64,000 nt of DNA from Polaromonas sp. (lineage in GTDB: Bacteria; Pseudomonadota; Gammaproteobacteria; Burkholderiales; Burkholderiaceae_C), in the NCBI RefSeq assembly GCF_016185115.1, contig NZ_JACPOF010000004.1:613979-677978 (forward strand), in the 5' to 3' direction. This document shows, in pieces, positions 26,398 through 36,199 of the stretch (within the stretch, counting starts at the first letter, position 1; every line of letters starts with the position of its first letter). Made by a program: the position numbers and the translations under genes. The notes below the pieces were generated by a model that was not told the DNA's origin, did no database searches, and was given only the letters and a program-made list of their open reading frames with translations.

Positions 26398-26812
26398 GCT
26401 CTCCCCGCTCGTTCACGACCTGCTCGCCATCTTCTTTTGCAAAGGCACCGCGCTGCGGCAACGGCAGAATGTCGAGCACCGCTTCTGACGGGCGGCACAA
26501 ACGTGTGGCCAGTGGCGTCACAACGACCGGACGGTTCATGAGGATGGGGTGGGCCACGATGGCATCGACCAGCGCGTCGTCACTCAGCGCGGCATCGTCC
26601 AGACCCAGTTCGTCATAGGGCGTGCCTTTGCGTCGCAGCAGTTCGCGCACGGGAATCGCCATTCGCGTCAGCAGTTCCACCAGTTTCTCGCGGGTGGGCG
26701 GGGTCTTGAGGTATTCAATGACTTCGGGCTCGACACCCGTGTTGCGTATCAGCGCAAGCACGTTGCGCGAGGTGCCGCAGTTGGGGTTGTGGTAGATCGT
26801 GATGCTGCTCAT
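26381..26812 (-). CDS. arsC: Arsenate reductase, glutaredoxin-dependent type
   Basis: Reduces arsenate to arsenite with glutathione/glutaredoxin. The 143-residue protein carries the nucleophile Cys12 in [15 protein letters not shown] and the arginines of the substrate pocket ([33 protein letters not shown]). It is divergent from arsR across a 48-bp region with an operator-like palindrome, and precedes arsH. Confidence 0.95.
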   Translation of the reverse strand: MSSITIYHNPNCGTSRNVLALIRNTGVEPEVIEYLKTPPTREKLVELLTRMAIPVRELLRRKGTPYDELGLDDAALSDDALVDAIVAHPILMNRPVVVTPLATRLCRPSEAVLDILPLPQRGAFAKEDGEQVVNERGERVAGQ

Positions 26813-26832
26813 GCAGTGCTCCTGGTTGCCTC

Positions 26833-26860
26833 ATTTCAATAATTCAATTATATTTGAAAT
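26833..26860. promoter_or_regulatory. ArsR operator in the arsC/arsR divergent region
   Basis: ATTTCAA (26833-26839) and TTTGAAAT (26853-26860) are inverted arms around an AT-rich centre and abut the arsR ATG. The only space between the two divergent genes is 48 bp, so one ArsR-bound site could control both directions. Confidence 0.6.
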
Positions 26861-27217
26861 ATGGAAAAATTAGACCACGTAGCCTTTGACATGGACGAGT
26901 CCAGTGCCGTCAAAGCCCTCGCAGCGCTGGCGCAGGCGCAGCGACTCCGCGCCTTTCGCGCACTGGTCGTGGCCGGGCCGGATGGCCTGACGCCGGGCGT
27001 GATGGCTGATCAACTGGGCTTGGCACCCAGTGCGCTCTCATTTCACCTCAAGGAACTGGCGCACTCAGGTCTGGTCAGCAGCGAAGCGCGCGGCCGCAAC
27101 CTGATTTACCGGGCCGACTTCGCGCAGATGAACGCCCTGTTGGGCTACCTGACGGAGCATTGCTGCGAAGGTGGTGCCTGCGAGGTCAAGAGCGACCCGG
27201 CCTGCAGCGAGTGCTGA
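26861..27217 (+). CDS. arsR: Arsenic-responsive repressor ArsR
   Basis: Winged-helix repressor released from DNA by arsenite. The 118 residues include the recognition helix in LGLAPSALSFHLKELAHSGLV and the wing EARGRNLIYRAD. The classical ELCVCDL site is missing; cysteines 101, 102 and 107 in HCCEGGAC near the C-terminus probably bind arsenite, as in the Acidithiobacillus-type ArsR. Cys115 and Cys118 are extra. The ATG lies at the edge of the operator, leaving almost no leader. Confidence 0.92.
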   Translation: MEKLDHVAFDMDESSAVKALAALAQAQRLRAFRALVVAGPDGLTPGVMADQLGLAPSALSFHLKELAHSGLVSSEARGRNLIYRADFAQMNALLGYLTEHCCEGGACEVKSDPACSEC

Positions 27218-27298
27218 GCTCCCGCCCCTGACTGTCTGGGCGCAGACAGGAGCTCCCCACGCCCAACATATTGTTTTTCAAATCACGCACACCACACC

Positions 27299-27799
27299 AT
27301 GTCTGACAAACCCATCAACGTCCTGTTTCTATGCACCCACAACTCGGCACGCAGCATATTGGCCGAAGCCACCCTCAACCACATAGGCAGGGGCCGGTTC
27401 AAGGCGTTCTCGGCCGGCAGCAGCCCACGTGAGAACCAGCAACCCAACCCGTTGGCCCTCGCCACGCTGCAGACCGCAGGCATCTCCATCGACGGACTGC
27501 ACAGCAAAAGCTGGGACGAATTCGGCAAGCCGGATGCCCCGCAAATGGACCTGGTGATCACCGTGTGCGACAACGCAGCAGGGGAAGTCTGCCCCTTCTG
27601 GCCAGGCCACCCGGCAACGGCGCATTGGGGCTACCCTGACCCGTCTGATGCCGAAGGAAACAGTGAACAAAAAGCCGAAGCGTTTCGCCAGACCCTGCAC
27701 GCCATCAAAAGACGACTGGAGTTACTGGTCAACCTGCCCGCTGCCGGACTGGACAAACTGATGCTTGAGACGCACGCCCGCGGACTGGCGAAATCCTGA
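27299..27799 (+). CDS. Arsenate reductase, low-molecular-weight phosphatase type
   Basis: 166 residues with the CX5R phosphatase loop C12-THNSA-R18-S, the acidic loop segment YPDPSD and two further cysteines (about 90 and 98) in [13 protein letters not shown], the redox relay of thioredoxin-coupled ArsC. It therefore reduces arsenate by a mechanism different from the arsC at 26381. It lies between arsR and arsB on the plus strand and is probably one operon with them. It could be an ordinary tyrosine phosphatase, but the relay cysteines and context argue against that. Confidence 0.88.
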   Translation: MSDKPINVLFLCTHNSARSILAEATLNHIGRGRFKAFSAGSSPRENQQPNPLALATLQTAGISIDGLHSKSWDEFGKPDAPQMDLVITVCDNAAGEVCPFWPGHPATAHWGYPDPSDAEGNSEQKAEAFRQTLHAIKRRLELLVNLPAAGLDKLMLETHARGLAKS

Positions 27800-27843
27800 A
27801 GTTTTCTTTTTTTTGTTTGATTCTGCTGTTCAAGGAAGCACCT

Positions 27844-29133
27844 GTGCTCACTGCATCACTGATTTTTCTGTTCACCATCACGCTGGTGATCTGGCAGCCG
27901 CGCGGGCTGGGCATTGGCTGGAGCGCCAGCGCAGGCGCCCTGCTGGCGATCGTTTTTGATGTGGTTGAGCTCACCGACATCGCTGCGGTATGGCACATCG
28001 TCTGGAACGCCACTGCGACCTTCATCGCCATCATCATCACCAGCCTGCTACTGGACGAAGCCGGTTTTTTTGAATGGTCTGCCCTGCATGTGGCGCGTTG
28101 GGGCAATGGTCACGGGCGCTGGCTGTTTGTGCTGATCGTATTGCTGGGCGCGGCGGTGTCGGCCCTGTTTGCCAATGACGGCGCGGCATTGATACTGACA
28201 CCCATCGTGATGGCCATGCTGCTGGCGCTGGGCTTTGGCCCCGGCGCCACGCTGGCCTTTGTGATGGCGGCGGGTTTTATCGCTGACATCGGCAGCCTGC
28301 CACTTGTGGTCTCCAACCTGGTGAACATCGTTTCAGCAGATTTCTTCAAGATCGGCTTTGGCCGCTACGCATCAGTGATGGTGCCGGTGAACGTGGCTGC
28401 TGTACTTTCGGCGCTGGTGGTGTTGCTGCTGTACTTTCGCCGCAGCATTCCGCAAGGCTACGAGGTGGCGCAACTCAAACAACCGAAAGAAGCCATTCGT
28501 GATGTGGCGACCTTTCGCATGGGCTGGCTGGTGCTGGCTTTGCTGCTGATCGGTTTTTTCTGGCTGGAGCCCAAGGGTGTGCCCATCAGCGTCATTGCCG
28601 CAATGGGCTCGCTCCTGCTTATGGCAGTGGCTGCACGCGGGCATGTGATCAGCGTCAGAAAGGTGATGCGCGAGGCACCGTGGCAGATCGTTGTTTTTTC
28701 TCTCGGCATGTACCTGGTGGTCTACGGCCTGCGCAACCAGGGCCTGACGGCATACCTTGCAGGCTGGCTGGACTTTTTTGCACGCGGCGGCATCTGGGGC
28801 GCGGCATTTGGCACCGGCTTTCTCACGGCGCTGCTGTCTTCAGTGATGAACAACATGCCGACCGTTCTGGTCGGTGCGCTGTCTATTGATGCCACGCAAA
28901 CCACGGGGGCGGTGCGTGAAGCCATGATCTACGCCAACGTGATCGGCAGCGATCTGGGTCCGAAGATCACGCCGATCGGCTCGCTGGCCACCCTACTCTG
29001 GCTGCATGTGCTGGCCCGCAAGGGCATGACCATCACCTGGGGCTATTATTTCAGGGTGGGCATTGTGCTGACGGTGCCCGTGCTGGGCGTGACGCTGGCG
29101 GCGCTGGCATTGAGGCTCAGCGCGGGCGGTTAA
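27844..29133 (+). CDS. arsB: Arsenite efflux pump ArsB
   Basis: Inner-membrane arsenite/antimonite exporter with about twelve transmembrane helices. The GTG at 27844, preceded by AAGGAAG, gives 429 residues, the length of Escherichia coli ArsB, and aligns with its N-terminus ([19 protein letters not shown]). Strong family segments include [35 protein letters not shown] and [14 protein letters not shown]. It can work alone on the proton gradient or with ArsA. A TTG nine codons upstream is open but unlikely. Confidence 0.96.
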   Translation: MLTASLIFLFTITLVIWQPRGLGIGWSASAGALLAIVFDVVELTDIAAVWHIVWNATATFIAIIITSLLLDEAGFFEWSALHVARWGNGHGRWLFVLIVLLGAAVSALFANDGAALILTPIVMAMLLALGFGPGATLAFVMAAGFIADIGSLPLVVSNLVNIVSADFFKIGFGRYASVMVPVNVAAVLSALVVLLLYFRRSIPQGYEVAQLKQPKEAIRDVATFRMGWLVLALLLIGFFWLEPKGVPISVIAAMGSLLLMAVAARGHVISVRKVMREAPWQIVVFSLGMYLVVYGLRNQGLTAYLAGWLDFFARGGIWGAAFGTGFLTALLSSVMNNMPTVLVGALSIDATQTTGAVREAMIYANVIGSDLGPKITPIGSLATLLWLHVLARKGMTITWGYYFRVGIVLTVPVLGVTLAALALRLSAGG

Positions 29134-29144
29134 AGGATTGGTAT

Positions 29145-29912
29145 TTAGAACCTGGTACCGACAGACAGCCTGAACATGTCCTGCAGTGTGAAATTGACCT
29201 TCGGGTCCCAGGCGGCACGCACAAAAAACTTCGGCCAGTCATAGGTGGCTGAAAAGCCCACCTCACGCACCCCGACACCTGCGACCAGGCCGGTTTTATA
29301 AAGCCCGTCAAGCGTCAGGCGCTGGCCGCCGCTGATGGGCGTGCGGTAGACCAGGTGCACGTTCTGCTGGTCAGGGTTAAGCCTGTTGTCGCGTATCAAT
29401 GACAGGATGAGCGACCTGCTGTCTGCCCATCTGTAGCCGCCCGCAAGCGTGTATGCATCACCCGGGTCGAAGTTGAGGTTGATGAAATTCTGCAGGTTGG
29501 TGCGGCTCAGGCCGACACCTGCAACCCAGGTGCGCCCGGCTTCAAGATAGGCGCTACCGCCCACATAACCGCCCGTTGCAACTTCCAGCGAAGGCGTGAG
29601 GCGCACCGCGCCGAAATCGAACTGGCGGTCCCAGCCCAGCCGTGTTTGTGTGATGGACTGTGAAGGTGAGCGGAACTGGCCCACCCATGCGTTGCCAAAG
29701 CTGCCGCTGACGCGCAGGTTGAGGTCGAGTGCCCCCGCATTGGGCAGGCCGCCGCCGCGCAACTGGTAAAGGCCGCTGGTGAATTTGAAGGCGACGCCCT
29801 GCCCTGCGTCCCCCGCCGCTGCGGGCTCATCAGCGGCCAGGCATGAAAGGGGCGCCAACAAAGCCAGCGCCAGAACGACAGGACGGGTGCAGGATTGAAA
29901 CATGGCGTGCAT
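29145..29912 (-). CDS. Outer-membrane beta-barrel-like secreted protein of unknown function
   Basis: 255 residues from ATG 29912, which overlaps the stop of the upstream GNAT gene (TGATG). A signal peptide (TRPVVLALALLAPLSCLAA) is followed by alternating-residue strands such as GALDLNLRVSGSFGNAWVGQF and SLILSLIRDN, and the chain ends in an aromatic residue (VGTRF), all typical of an outer-membrane barrel. I do not recognise a named family. Its 3' end faces arsB at 11 bases, but it belongs to the GNAT-glmM strand group. Confidence 0.7.
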   Translation of the reverse strand: MHAMFQSCTRPVVLALALLAPLSCLAADEPAAAGDAGQGVAFKFTSGLYQLRGGGLPNAGALDLNLRVSGSFGNAWVGQFRSPSQSITQTRLGWDRQFDFGAVRLTPSLEVATGGYVGGSAYLEAGRTWVAGVGLSRTNLQNFINLNFDPGDAYTLAGGYRWADSRSLILSLIRDNRLNPDQQNVHLVYRTPISGGQRLTLDGLYKTGLVAGVGVREVGFSATYDWPKFFVRAAWDPKVNFTLQDMFRLSVGTRF

Positions 29913-30418
29913 CAGGTCGACTCCGGCGTAAGCCATTTTTGTAAAAACTGCGCATGACCCATGGCCGGGTCCAGCTCGTAGCCGGCAAAGCCGATGCGCT
30001 GATACAGCTTTATGGCGCTGCTGTTGCCCTGAAGAACTTCAAGCGTCAATTTGCAGGCACCCCGCGCGCGGGCGATCTGCTCGACCAGTGACAGCATCTT
30101 TTCACCCACGCGCTGGCCACGGTGGCTGGCAAGCACCACGACATCGTGCACATTGACCAGTGGTTTGCAGGCAAAAGTCGAGAAACCTTCAAAACAGTTG
30201 ACAAGGCCTACCGCATCAAGACCGTCAAAGGCCAGCACGCTGAAGGCCTGACGGCGCGCGGCGAGTGATGAAGGCAGGTTTGCTTTTGCAAATTCACTCA
30301 GCGGCTGGCCGCCGCCTGCAACATCACACGCATACGCATCAAGCAGCTGCACCAGAGCGGCTGCATGCGCGGGGTCTGTGTAGTCGACCCGGCAAACCTG
30401 CAACTCCTGCGGTGCCAT
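29912..30418 (-). CDS. GNAT family N-acetyltransferase
   Basis: 168-residue acetyltransferase with the acetyl-CoA loop VVVLASHRGQRVGEKML at about residues 92-108 and the C-terminal motif B NSSAIKLYQRIGFAGYEL. Substrate unknown. It starts 12 bases after the glmM stop and overlaps the next gene by one base, so it probably sits on a folP-glmM-GNAT transcript. Confidence 0.85.
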   Translation of the reverse strand: MAPQELQVCRVDYTDPAHAAALVQLLDAYACDVAGGGQPLSEFAKANLPSSLAARRQAFSVLAFDGLDAVGLVNCFEGFSTFACKPLVNVHDVVVLASHRGQRVGEKMLSLVEQIARARGACKLTLEVLQGNSSAIKLYQRIGFAGYELDPAMGHAQFLQKWLTPEST

Positions 30419-30430
30419 GACGATTTGCGC

Positions 30431-31762
30431 TCAGGCCTTGATGGTGCTGGCAATGCGCTCTGCGCACGCCAGCGCCTGGTCGGCATCACGCGCCTCAACC
30501 ATCACGCGCAGCAGCGGCTCGGTGCCGCTGGCGCGTATCAACACCCTGCCGGTATCGCCCAATTCTGATTCCACCGCGACTGTCTCGACCTTGAGCTTCG
30601 CGTTGGACTGCCAGTCAAGACCGGCGCTGATGCGAACGTTCAACAATGTTTGCGGGAACAGCACCACATCGCCCAGCAGCTCCGCAATGGTTTTGCCGCT
30701 GCGCACACAGGCCTGCAGCACCTGCAAGGCGCTGATGAGGCCGTCGCCGGTCGAGTGTTTGTCAAGCGCCAGCAGATGGCCGGAGCCCTCACCGCCGAGC
30801 AGCCAGCCGCGTTTTTCAAGTTCTTCAAGCACGTAGCGGTCGCCCACCTTGGCGCGTACGAACTCGACGCCCTTCTGTTTGAGGGCTACCTCAACCGCCA
30901 TATTGGTCATCAATGTACCGACGGCGCCCGGCACGGCTTCGCCGCGCGCCAGACGTTCATCGACCATCAGGTACAGCACTTCGTCGCCGTTGAACAGCCG
31001 CCCCTCAGCATCAACGAGCTGCAGCCGGTCGGCATCGCCATCGAGTGCGATGCCGTAATGTGCGCCGTACGCTTTCACCGCCTTGATCAGCGACTCGGGA
31101 TGCGTGGCACCCACCTCGTGATTGATGTTCAAGCCGTCAGGAGAGCAGCCAATGCAGGTGACATCAGCGCCCAGCTCATGAAACACCTGGGGGGCGATGT
31201 GATAGGCCGCGCCATGGGCCGCATCGACCACGATTTTCATGCCCTTGAGCGTGAGGTCATTGGCGAATGTGCTTTTGCAGAATTCGATGTAACGGCCGGC
31301 CGCGTCGTCAAGCCGCCGGGTTTTGCCGAGGTTGGCTGAATCGATCCACACCGGCGCCTCCTCCAGCGCGGCTTCTACACTGAGTTCCCAGTCGTCGTCG
31401 AGTTTGGCGCCCTGGGCACTGAAAAACTTGATGCCGTTGTCGGCAAAAGGGTTGTGGCTGGCGCTGATGACCACGCCCAGGCTGGCGCGCTGTGTGCGCG
31501 TCAGATACGCCACGCCGGGCGTTGGCAGCGGCCCCAGAAGCACGACATCCACGCCCGCGGAATTGAAGCCCGACTCAAGCGCACTTTCCAGCATGTAGCC
31601 GGAGATGCGGGTGTCCTTGCCTATCAGTACCACCGGCCGCGATTCAGTGCGCTTGAGCACCCGCCCCACGGCATGCGCCAGCCTCAAGACAAAATCCGGC
31701 GTAATCGGCGCCTGGCCCACAGTGCCGCGTATGCCGTCAGTGCCAAAGTATTTTCTGGTCAT
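30431..31762 (-). CDS. glmM: Phosphoglucosamine mutase
   Basis: Converts glucosamine-6-phosphate to glucosamine-1-phosphate for peptidoglycan and lipopolysaccharide. The 443 residues contain the phosphoserine loop [15 protein letters not shown] with Ser102, the metal loop DGDADR and the C-terminal phosphate-binding [12 protein letters not shown]. It is downstream of folP with a 92-base gap, the usual bacterial order ftsH-folP-glmM. Confidence 0.98.
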   Translation of the reverse strand: MTRKYFGTDGIRGTVGQAPITPDFVLRLAHAVGRVLKRTESRPVVLIGKDTRISGYMLESALESGFNSAGVDVVLLGPLPTPGVAYLTRTQRASLGVVISASHNPFADNGIKFFSAQGAKLDDDWELSVEAALEEAPVWIDSANLGKTRRLDDAAGRYIEFCKSTFANDLTLKGMKIVVDAAHGAAYHIAPQVFHELGADVTCIGCSPDGLNINHEVGATHPESLIKAVKAYGAHYGIALDGDADRLQLVDAEGRLFNGDEVLYLMVDERLARGEAVPGAVGTLMTNMAVEVALKQKGVEFVRAKVGDRYVLEELEKRGWLLGGEGSGHLLALDKHSTGDGLISALQVLQACVRSGKTIAELLGDVVLFPQTLLNVRISAGLDWQSNAKLKVETVAVESELGDTGRVLIRASGTEPLLRVMVEARDADQALACAERIASTIKA

Positions 31763-31854
31763 GTGTTGTTGCCCCTGGGCACCTTGTTATTTTTTGAAAG
31801 AACAATATTTTAGGATGCGGCCCTGCCCTCAAGCGTAGGCCGCCTTACCCAGTT

Positions 31855-32712
31855 TCAACATGCTGCAGACCAGACCTTCAATGCCTGAACGGTTTCGCGG
31901 ACATCATGTACACGCACCACGCGCGCGCCCCGGTCCACCGCCAGCAGGGCCGCCGCCACGCTGGGAACCATGCGGTCTGTGACATCAAGCGTCGCCACCG
32001 ACGCCAGCGAGTCATTGACGACGGCGGCCAGCGACGACTTGCGTGACCAGCCTGCAAGTACCGGGTAACCAGCCGCCAACAGCTCACGCTGCCGGGCGAG
32101 CAGGGAGAAGTTCTGCGCCACCGTCTTGCCAAAACCTATGCCGGGGTCAAGCACGATGCGCGACCTGTCGACGCCGAGCGCCTCAAGTTGTGCTGCGCTT
32201 TTTTTCAGGAAATCCAGCACCTGCTCGGGCACATTGCCGGTCATGGGCGAGACCTGCATGGTTGTCGGCTCACGGTGCATGTGCATCAGGCAGACGCCAC
32301 AGGTCGGGTGCAGGGAGACCACCTCATGCGCCCCCTCTTGGCGCAGCGCCCAGATGTCATTGATGATGTCTGCGCCAAGATCCAGCACGGCCTGCATGAC
32401 CTCGGGCTTGTAGGTATCTACCGAGACCGGTACACCAAGCCGCACCGCGTGGCGCACGACCGGCAACACGCGGGCGAGTTCCTCTTCAAGGGGCAATGGC
32501 GTGGCGCCAGGGCGGGTCGATTCACCACCTATATCAAGAATGTCAGCGCCCTCGTCGATCAGTTGCGCGCAACGCTCAAAGATGCCCAGCACGCTGCCGT
32601 CAGGACGATAAAACTTGCCGCCGTCAGAAAACGAATCAGGCGTGGTGTTGATGATGCCCATGACCCGCGGACGGGTCAGGTCAATCTGAAAGCGTGAGGT
32701 TTGCCAGAACAC
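31855..32712 (-). CDS. folP: Dihydropteroate synthase
   Basis: Joins p-aminobenzoate to the pterin pyrophosphate in folate synthesis and is the target of sulfonamides. The 285 residues show MGIINTTPDSFSDGGKF, DILDIGGESTRPGA, VSVDTYKPEVMQAVLDLGADIIND, ILDPGIGFGKT-like RIVLDPGIGFGKTVAQN and a C-terminal VVRVHDV. It follows ftsH behind an intrinsic terminator and precedes glmM. Confidence 0.98.
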   Translation of the reverse strand: MFWQTSRFQIDLTRPRVMGIINTTPDSFSDGGKFYRPDGSVLGIFERCAQLIDEGADILDIGGESTRPGATPLPLEEELARVLPVVRHAVRLGVPVSVDTYKPEVMQAVLDLGADIINDIWALRQEGAHEVVSLHPTCGVCLMHMHREPTTMQVSPMTGNVPEQVLDFLKKSAAQLEALGVDRSRIVLDPGIGFGKTVAQNFSLLARQRELLAAGYPVLAGWSRKSSLAAVVNDSLASVATLDVTDRMVPSVAAALLAVDRGARVVRVHDVRETVQALKVWSAAC

Positions 32713-32750
32713 AAAAATCTCTGTAAAAAATCAGCCGAACCAGATAAAAG

Positions 32751-32774
32751 AAAACCCGGGACCAGCCCGGGTTT
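32751..32774 (-). terminator. Intrinsic terminator of ftsH
   Basis: On the minus strand AAACCCGGG, loop CTGGT and CCCGGGTTT form a 9-bp perfect stem followed by TCTTTT. It lies 20 bases after the ftsH stop and 39 bases before the folP start, so folP-glmM may need read-through or its own promoter. Confidence 0.8.
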
Positions 32775-32794
32775 GTCAAAGTCTCAAAGCGGCA

Positions 32795-34720
32795 TCAGGC
32801 CACCGTGGGCGCAGGGTCTGTACTGACCGCCGGAGTGCCACCCGTCGGGCCGCCGCCACTGCTGTCCACCGACGGGTTACGCGGTGTCCAGTCCTTGGGC
32901 GGGCGCGGCTCCTTGCCCGCGATGATGTCATCAAGCTGGTCGCCGTCGATGGTTTCCCATTCGAGCAGGGCCTTGGCCATGGCGTGCATCTTGTCCTTGT
33001 TTTCCTCAATCAGCGTACGCGCAACGGTGTACTGCTGGTCGATGATGCGGCGCACTTCGCTGTCCACCTTTTGCAGGGTCGCTTCGCTCATGTTGTTGGT
33101 CTTGGTAACCGAACGGCCCAGAAACACTTCGCCTTCATTCTCGGCGTAGACCATGGGGCCCAGGGCTTCGGTCATGCCGTAGCGGGTCACCATGTCGCGG
33201 GCCAGTGACGTGGCGCGCTCGAAGTCATTGCTGGCGCCGGTCGTCATCTGGTTCATGAACACTTCTTCAGCGATTCGGCCACCAAAAAGCATGCTGATCT
33301 GGCTCAACATGAATTCGCGGTCATAGCTGTAGCGATCCTGCGCGGGCAGGCTCATGGTGACGCCAAGGGCGCGGCCACGTGGAATGATGGTGACCTTGTG
33401 CACAGGGTCGCACTTGGGCAGCATCTTGCCGATCAGTGCGTGGCCGGACTCGTGATACGCGGTATTGCGGCGCTCTTCCTCGGGCATGACCATGCTCTTG
33501 CGCTCAGGGCCCATGAGGATCTTGTCCTTGGCCTTTTCGAAATCCTGCATTTCCACCGTGCGTGCGCTGCGGCGTGCGGCCATCAGTGCGGCTTCGTTGC
33601 AGAGATTGGCCAGGTCGGCACCGGACATGCCGGGTGTGCCACGGGCGATCACGCCAGGGCTGACATCCTGGCCAAGCGGGACCTTGCGCATGTGCACGTT
33701 GAGAATCTGTTCGCGGCCGCGAATGTCAGGCAGTGTGACATAGACCTGGCGGTCAAAACGGCCGGGGCGCAGCAAGGCGGCATCAAGAATGTCGGGGCGG
33801 TTGGTCGCAGCGACGACGATCACGCCGACGTTGGTTTCAAAACCGTCCATCTCGACCAACATCTGGTTGAGGGTCTGTTCACGCTCGTCGTTACCGCCAC
33901 CCAGGCCGGCGCCACGCTGGCGTCCGACGGCATCGATTTCATCGATAAAGATGATGCAGGGGGCGTTTTTCTTGGCGTTGTCGAACATGTCGCGAACGCG
34001 GGAAGCGCCCACGCCGACAAACATTTCCACGAAGTCGGAACCCGAGATCGAAAAGAAAGGAACCTTGGCTTCACCTGCAATGCTCTTGGCCAACAAAGTC
34101 TTGCCGGTGCCCGGCGGGCCGACCAGCAGCAGGCCGCGTGGAATGCGTCCGCCCAGTTTCTGGAATTTTTGCGGGTCTTTCAGGAAGTCGACGACCTCCT
34201 TGACCTCTTCCTTGGCCTCGTCGCAACCGGCAACGTCGGCGAAGGTCACGGGATTGGTCGATTCGTCAAGCAGGCGCGCCTTGGATTTGCCGAAGCTGAA
34301 CGCCCCGCCCTTACCGCCGCCCTGCATCTGGCGCATGAAATAAACCCAGACGCCGATCAACAGCAGCATGGGGCCCCAGCTGACCAGCAGCGTCATGAGC
34401 AGGGAGCCTTCTTCACGGGCCTTGACATCGAACTTGACGTCGTTGGCGATCAGGTCGCCGACCAGGCCGCGGTCAAGGTAGGTGGCCGTCGTGCGAACCT
34501 TGCGGTCATCAGTGGTGGTGGCGATGATCTCGGTGCCGCCCTGGCCTTCGGCGATGGTGGCCTGCTTGATGCGTTTGCCGCGAACCTCTTCGAGAAATTC
34601 GGAGTAACCCAATGAAGTCGCATTGGCACCACCGCGCGTATCAAACTGCTTGAATACGGTGAACAGCACCATGGCGATCACCAGCCAGATTGCAATTTTG
34701 GAAAACCACTGATTATTCAA
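32795..34720 (-). CDS. ftsH: ATP-dependent zinc metalloprotease FtsH
   Basis: Membrane-anchored AAA protease that degrades misfolded membrane proteins and regulators. The 641 residues have two transmembrane helices (about 7-25 and 107-128), Walker A GPPGTGKT (201-208), Walker [11 protein letters not shown] (255-264), the second region of homology [21 protein letters not shown] and the zinc site H423-ESG-H427. The C-terminal tail is Pro/Gly/Thr-rich. It is downstream of rlmE, the widespread rlmE-ftsH pairing. Confidence 0.99.
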   Translation of the reverse strand: MNNQWFSKIAIWLVIAMVLFTVFKQFDTRGGANATSLGYSEFLEEVRGKRIKQATIAEGQGGTEIIATTTDDRKVRTTATYLDRGLVGDLIANDVKFDVKAREEGSLLMTLLVSWGPMLLLIGVWVYFMRQMQGGGKGGAFSFGKSKARLLDESTNPVTFADVAGCDEAKEEVKEVVDFLKDPQKFQKLGGRIPRGLLLVGPPGTGKTLLAKSIAGEAKVPFFSISGSDFVEMFVGVGASRVRDMFDNAKKNAPCIIFIDEIDAVGRQRGAGLGGGNDEREQTLNQMLVEMDGFETNVGVIVVAATNRPDILDAALLRPGRFDRQVYVTLPDIRGREQILNVHMRKVPLGQDVSPGVIARGTPGMSGADLANLCNEAALMAARRSARTVEMQDFEKAKDKILMGPERKSMVMPEEERRNTAYHESGHALIGKMLPKCDPVHKVTIIPRGRALGVTMSLPAQDRYSYDREFMLSQISMLFGGRIAEEVFMNQMTTGASNDFERATSLARDMVTRYGMTEALGPMVYAENEGEVFLGRSVTKTNNMSEATLQKVDSEVRRIIDQQYTVARTLIEENKDKMHAMAKALLEWETIDGDQLDDIIAGKEPRPPKDWTPRNPSVDSSGGGPTGGTPAVSTDPAPTVA

Positions 34721-34898
34721 GGATGACTCCGATGACTAAGAACCCAAAGCAGATGGGATGGCACATGCGACTGATTTTAGGCCTTTCAAGGGTCAAAACC
34801 GCATAAAACGGCTGTTTCATCCCTTGGCTTGAAGCGGGTTTAGGCTTTTTTGGCATTTATGCCGAATGCCGATGCTGCCATTTGCATCTTTGCAGGAG

Positions 34899-35591
34899 CT
34901 ATTTGAGACCCAGGCCGACGAGGAATGTTTCAGACGACCCGGGCCGGGAAGCCTTGGGCTTGAAGCGCTTGAACACCTTGAACGTGTCCTTGAACAGTTT
35001 GACCATGGGGTCATAGGCACCGCCATGAAAGAGCTTGACGACCAGCGCGCCGTCAGGCTTGAGGTGGTTGACCGAAAAATCAACAGCCAGTTCCACCAGG
35101 TCGCTGATGCGGGCCGCATCTGCCGACTCAATGCCGGACAGATTGGGCGCCATGTCAGAGATCACCACGTCGACCTTGCGGTCACCCGCCGTTGCCGCCA
35201 GCGTCTGCTCCAGCGCCTGCAGAACCTCTGTTTCACGGAAATCGCCCTGTATGAAGACAACACCCTCGATCGGCTCCATGGGCAGCAGGTCAAGCGCCAC
35301 GATTTTGCCGTTGAGGCCGCCCGCAGCGGCCCCTGATGGTGAGAGCTTGCGCCGGGCATACTGGCTCCAGGCGCCCGGCGTACTGCCCAGATCCACCACC
35401 ACGTAGCCCGGGCGGATCAGGTTAAGGTTCTCGTCGATTTCCTTGAGCTTGTAGGCGGCACGCGCCCGATAGCCCTCTTTTTGCGCCAGTTTTACATAGG
35501 GGTCGTTGATGTGCTCGTGCAGCCAGGCCTTGTTGACCTTGCCACCGGTTTTTGCCGGTGTTTTGGCGGCTGGCTTCGTATTTGCTTTCAT
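34899..35591 (-). CDS. rlmE: 23S rRNA (uridine-2552-2'-O)-methyltransferase RlmE
   Basis: Methylates U2552 of the 23S rRNA late in large-subunit assembly. The 230 residues have a basic N-terminal tail, the SAM loop [15 protein letters not shown], the catalytic-tetrad regions DVVISDMAP and [11 protein letters not shown], and [10 protein letters not shown] at the C-terminus. A Gly/Ala insertion follows RRKLSPSG. It is divergent from yhbY over 51 bases and lies 178 bases upstream of ftsH. Confidence 0.97.
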   Translation of the reverse strand: MKANTKPAAKTPAKTGGKVNKAWLHEHINDPYVKLAQKEGYRARAAYKLKEIDENLNLIRPGYVVVDLGSTPGAWSQYARRKLSPSGAAAGGLNGKIVALDLLPMEPIEGVVFIQGDFRETEVLQALEQTLAATAGDRKVDVVISDMAPNLSGIESADAARISDLVELAVDFSVNHLKPDGALVVKLFHGGAYDPMVKLFKDTFKVFKRFKPKASRPGSSETFLVGLGLK

Positions 35592-35642
35592 GCCCCGATT
35601 GTCGCCCCTTCAAAAACCTGCGCCAGCGTCGATAATCAGGCC

Positions 35643-36119
35643 ATGGCTCAAATACAACTTACCCCCGCCCAGCGCAAGGACCACCGGTCTGACGCACATC
35701 ACCTCAACCCCGTGGTGATGATTGGCTCCGACGGCCTTACCCCTGCCGTCCAGAAAGAAATCAATGCGGCCCTGAACGCCCACGGGCTGATCAAGGTTCG
35801 TGTGCAATCCGATGACCGCCCCGGACGCGAAGCCATCTTCCAGACGCTGGCAGATGAACTCAATGCCGCGCCCATACAGCACATCGGCAAGCTGCTGGTG
35901 CTCTGGCGACCCATGCCCGAGAAGGAAAAGAAGGTCAACGAAGACCGCATGCCCGGCCCGCGCGACATCAAGGTGCTTAAAAACAGCTCACGCTACGGCC
36001 AGCGCCCGGAGGTCAAAACCCTGCGTGTTCTGGGCAACCAGCGCCTGACGCCGGGCGGCACAGTCAAACGCGCCAAAAAACGCCTGCAGACCAGCGTCAA
36101 GAAACGCGCGCAAGACTAG
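35643..36119 (+). CDS. yhbY: CRM-domain RNA-binding protein YhbY
   Basis: Ribosome-assembly RNA-binding protein of the CRS1-YhbY family. From ATG 35643 it has 158 residues; the CRM domain (about residues 3-95) includes RSDAHHLNPVVMIGSDGLTPAV, the GxxG-like turn and HGLIKVRVQSDDR. The C-terminal 60 residues are basic and extend beyond the roughly 97-residue Escherichia coli protein, as is common in Burkholderiales. Confidence 0.93.
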   Translation: MAQIQLTPAQRKDHRSDAHHLNPVVMIGSDGLTPAVQKEINAALNAHGLIKVRVQSDDRPGREAIFQTLADELNAAPIQHIGKLLVLWRPMPEKEKKVNEDRMPGPRDIKVLKNSSRYGQRPEVKTLRVLGNQRLTPGGTVKRAKKRLQTSVKKRAQD

Positions 36120-36199
36120 CGCCTTCTTCGCCTTCATTTTCCTTCGGGAATGTGTTTTTGGCCCTTTTTATTGCGCTGGCAACCCTTAAATAGTCTTTC

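Noticed and set aside
33398-34615. 405-codon plus-strand frame opposite ftsH
   Set aside because: It lies wholly within the well-supported ftsH gene; no domain and typical antisense composition. The same reasoning applies to long frames opposite prlC (36605-37981) and over the first TctC gene (47104-48336).
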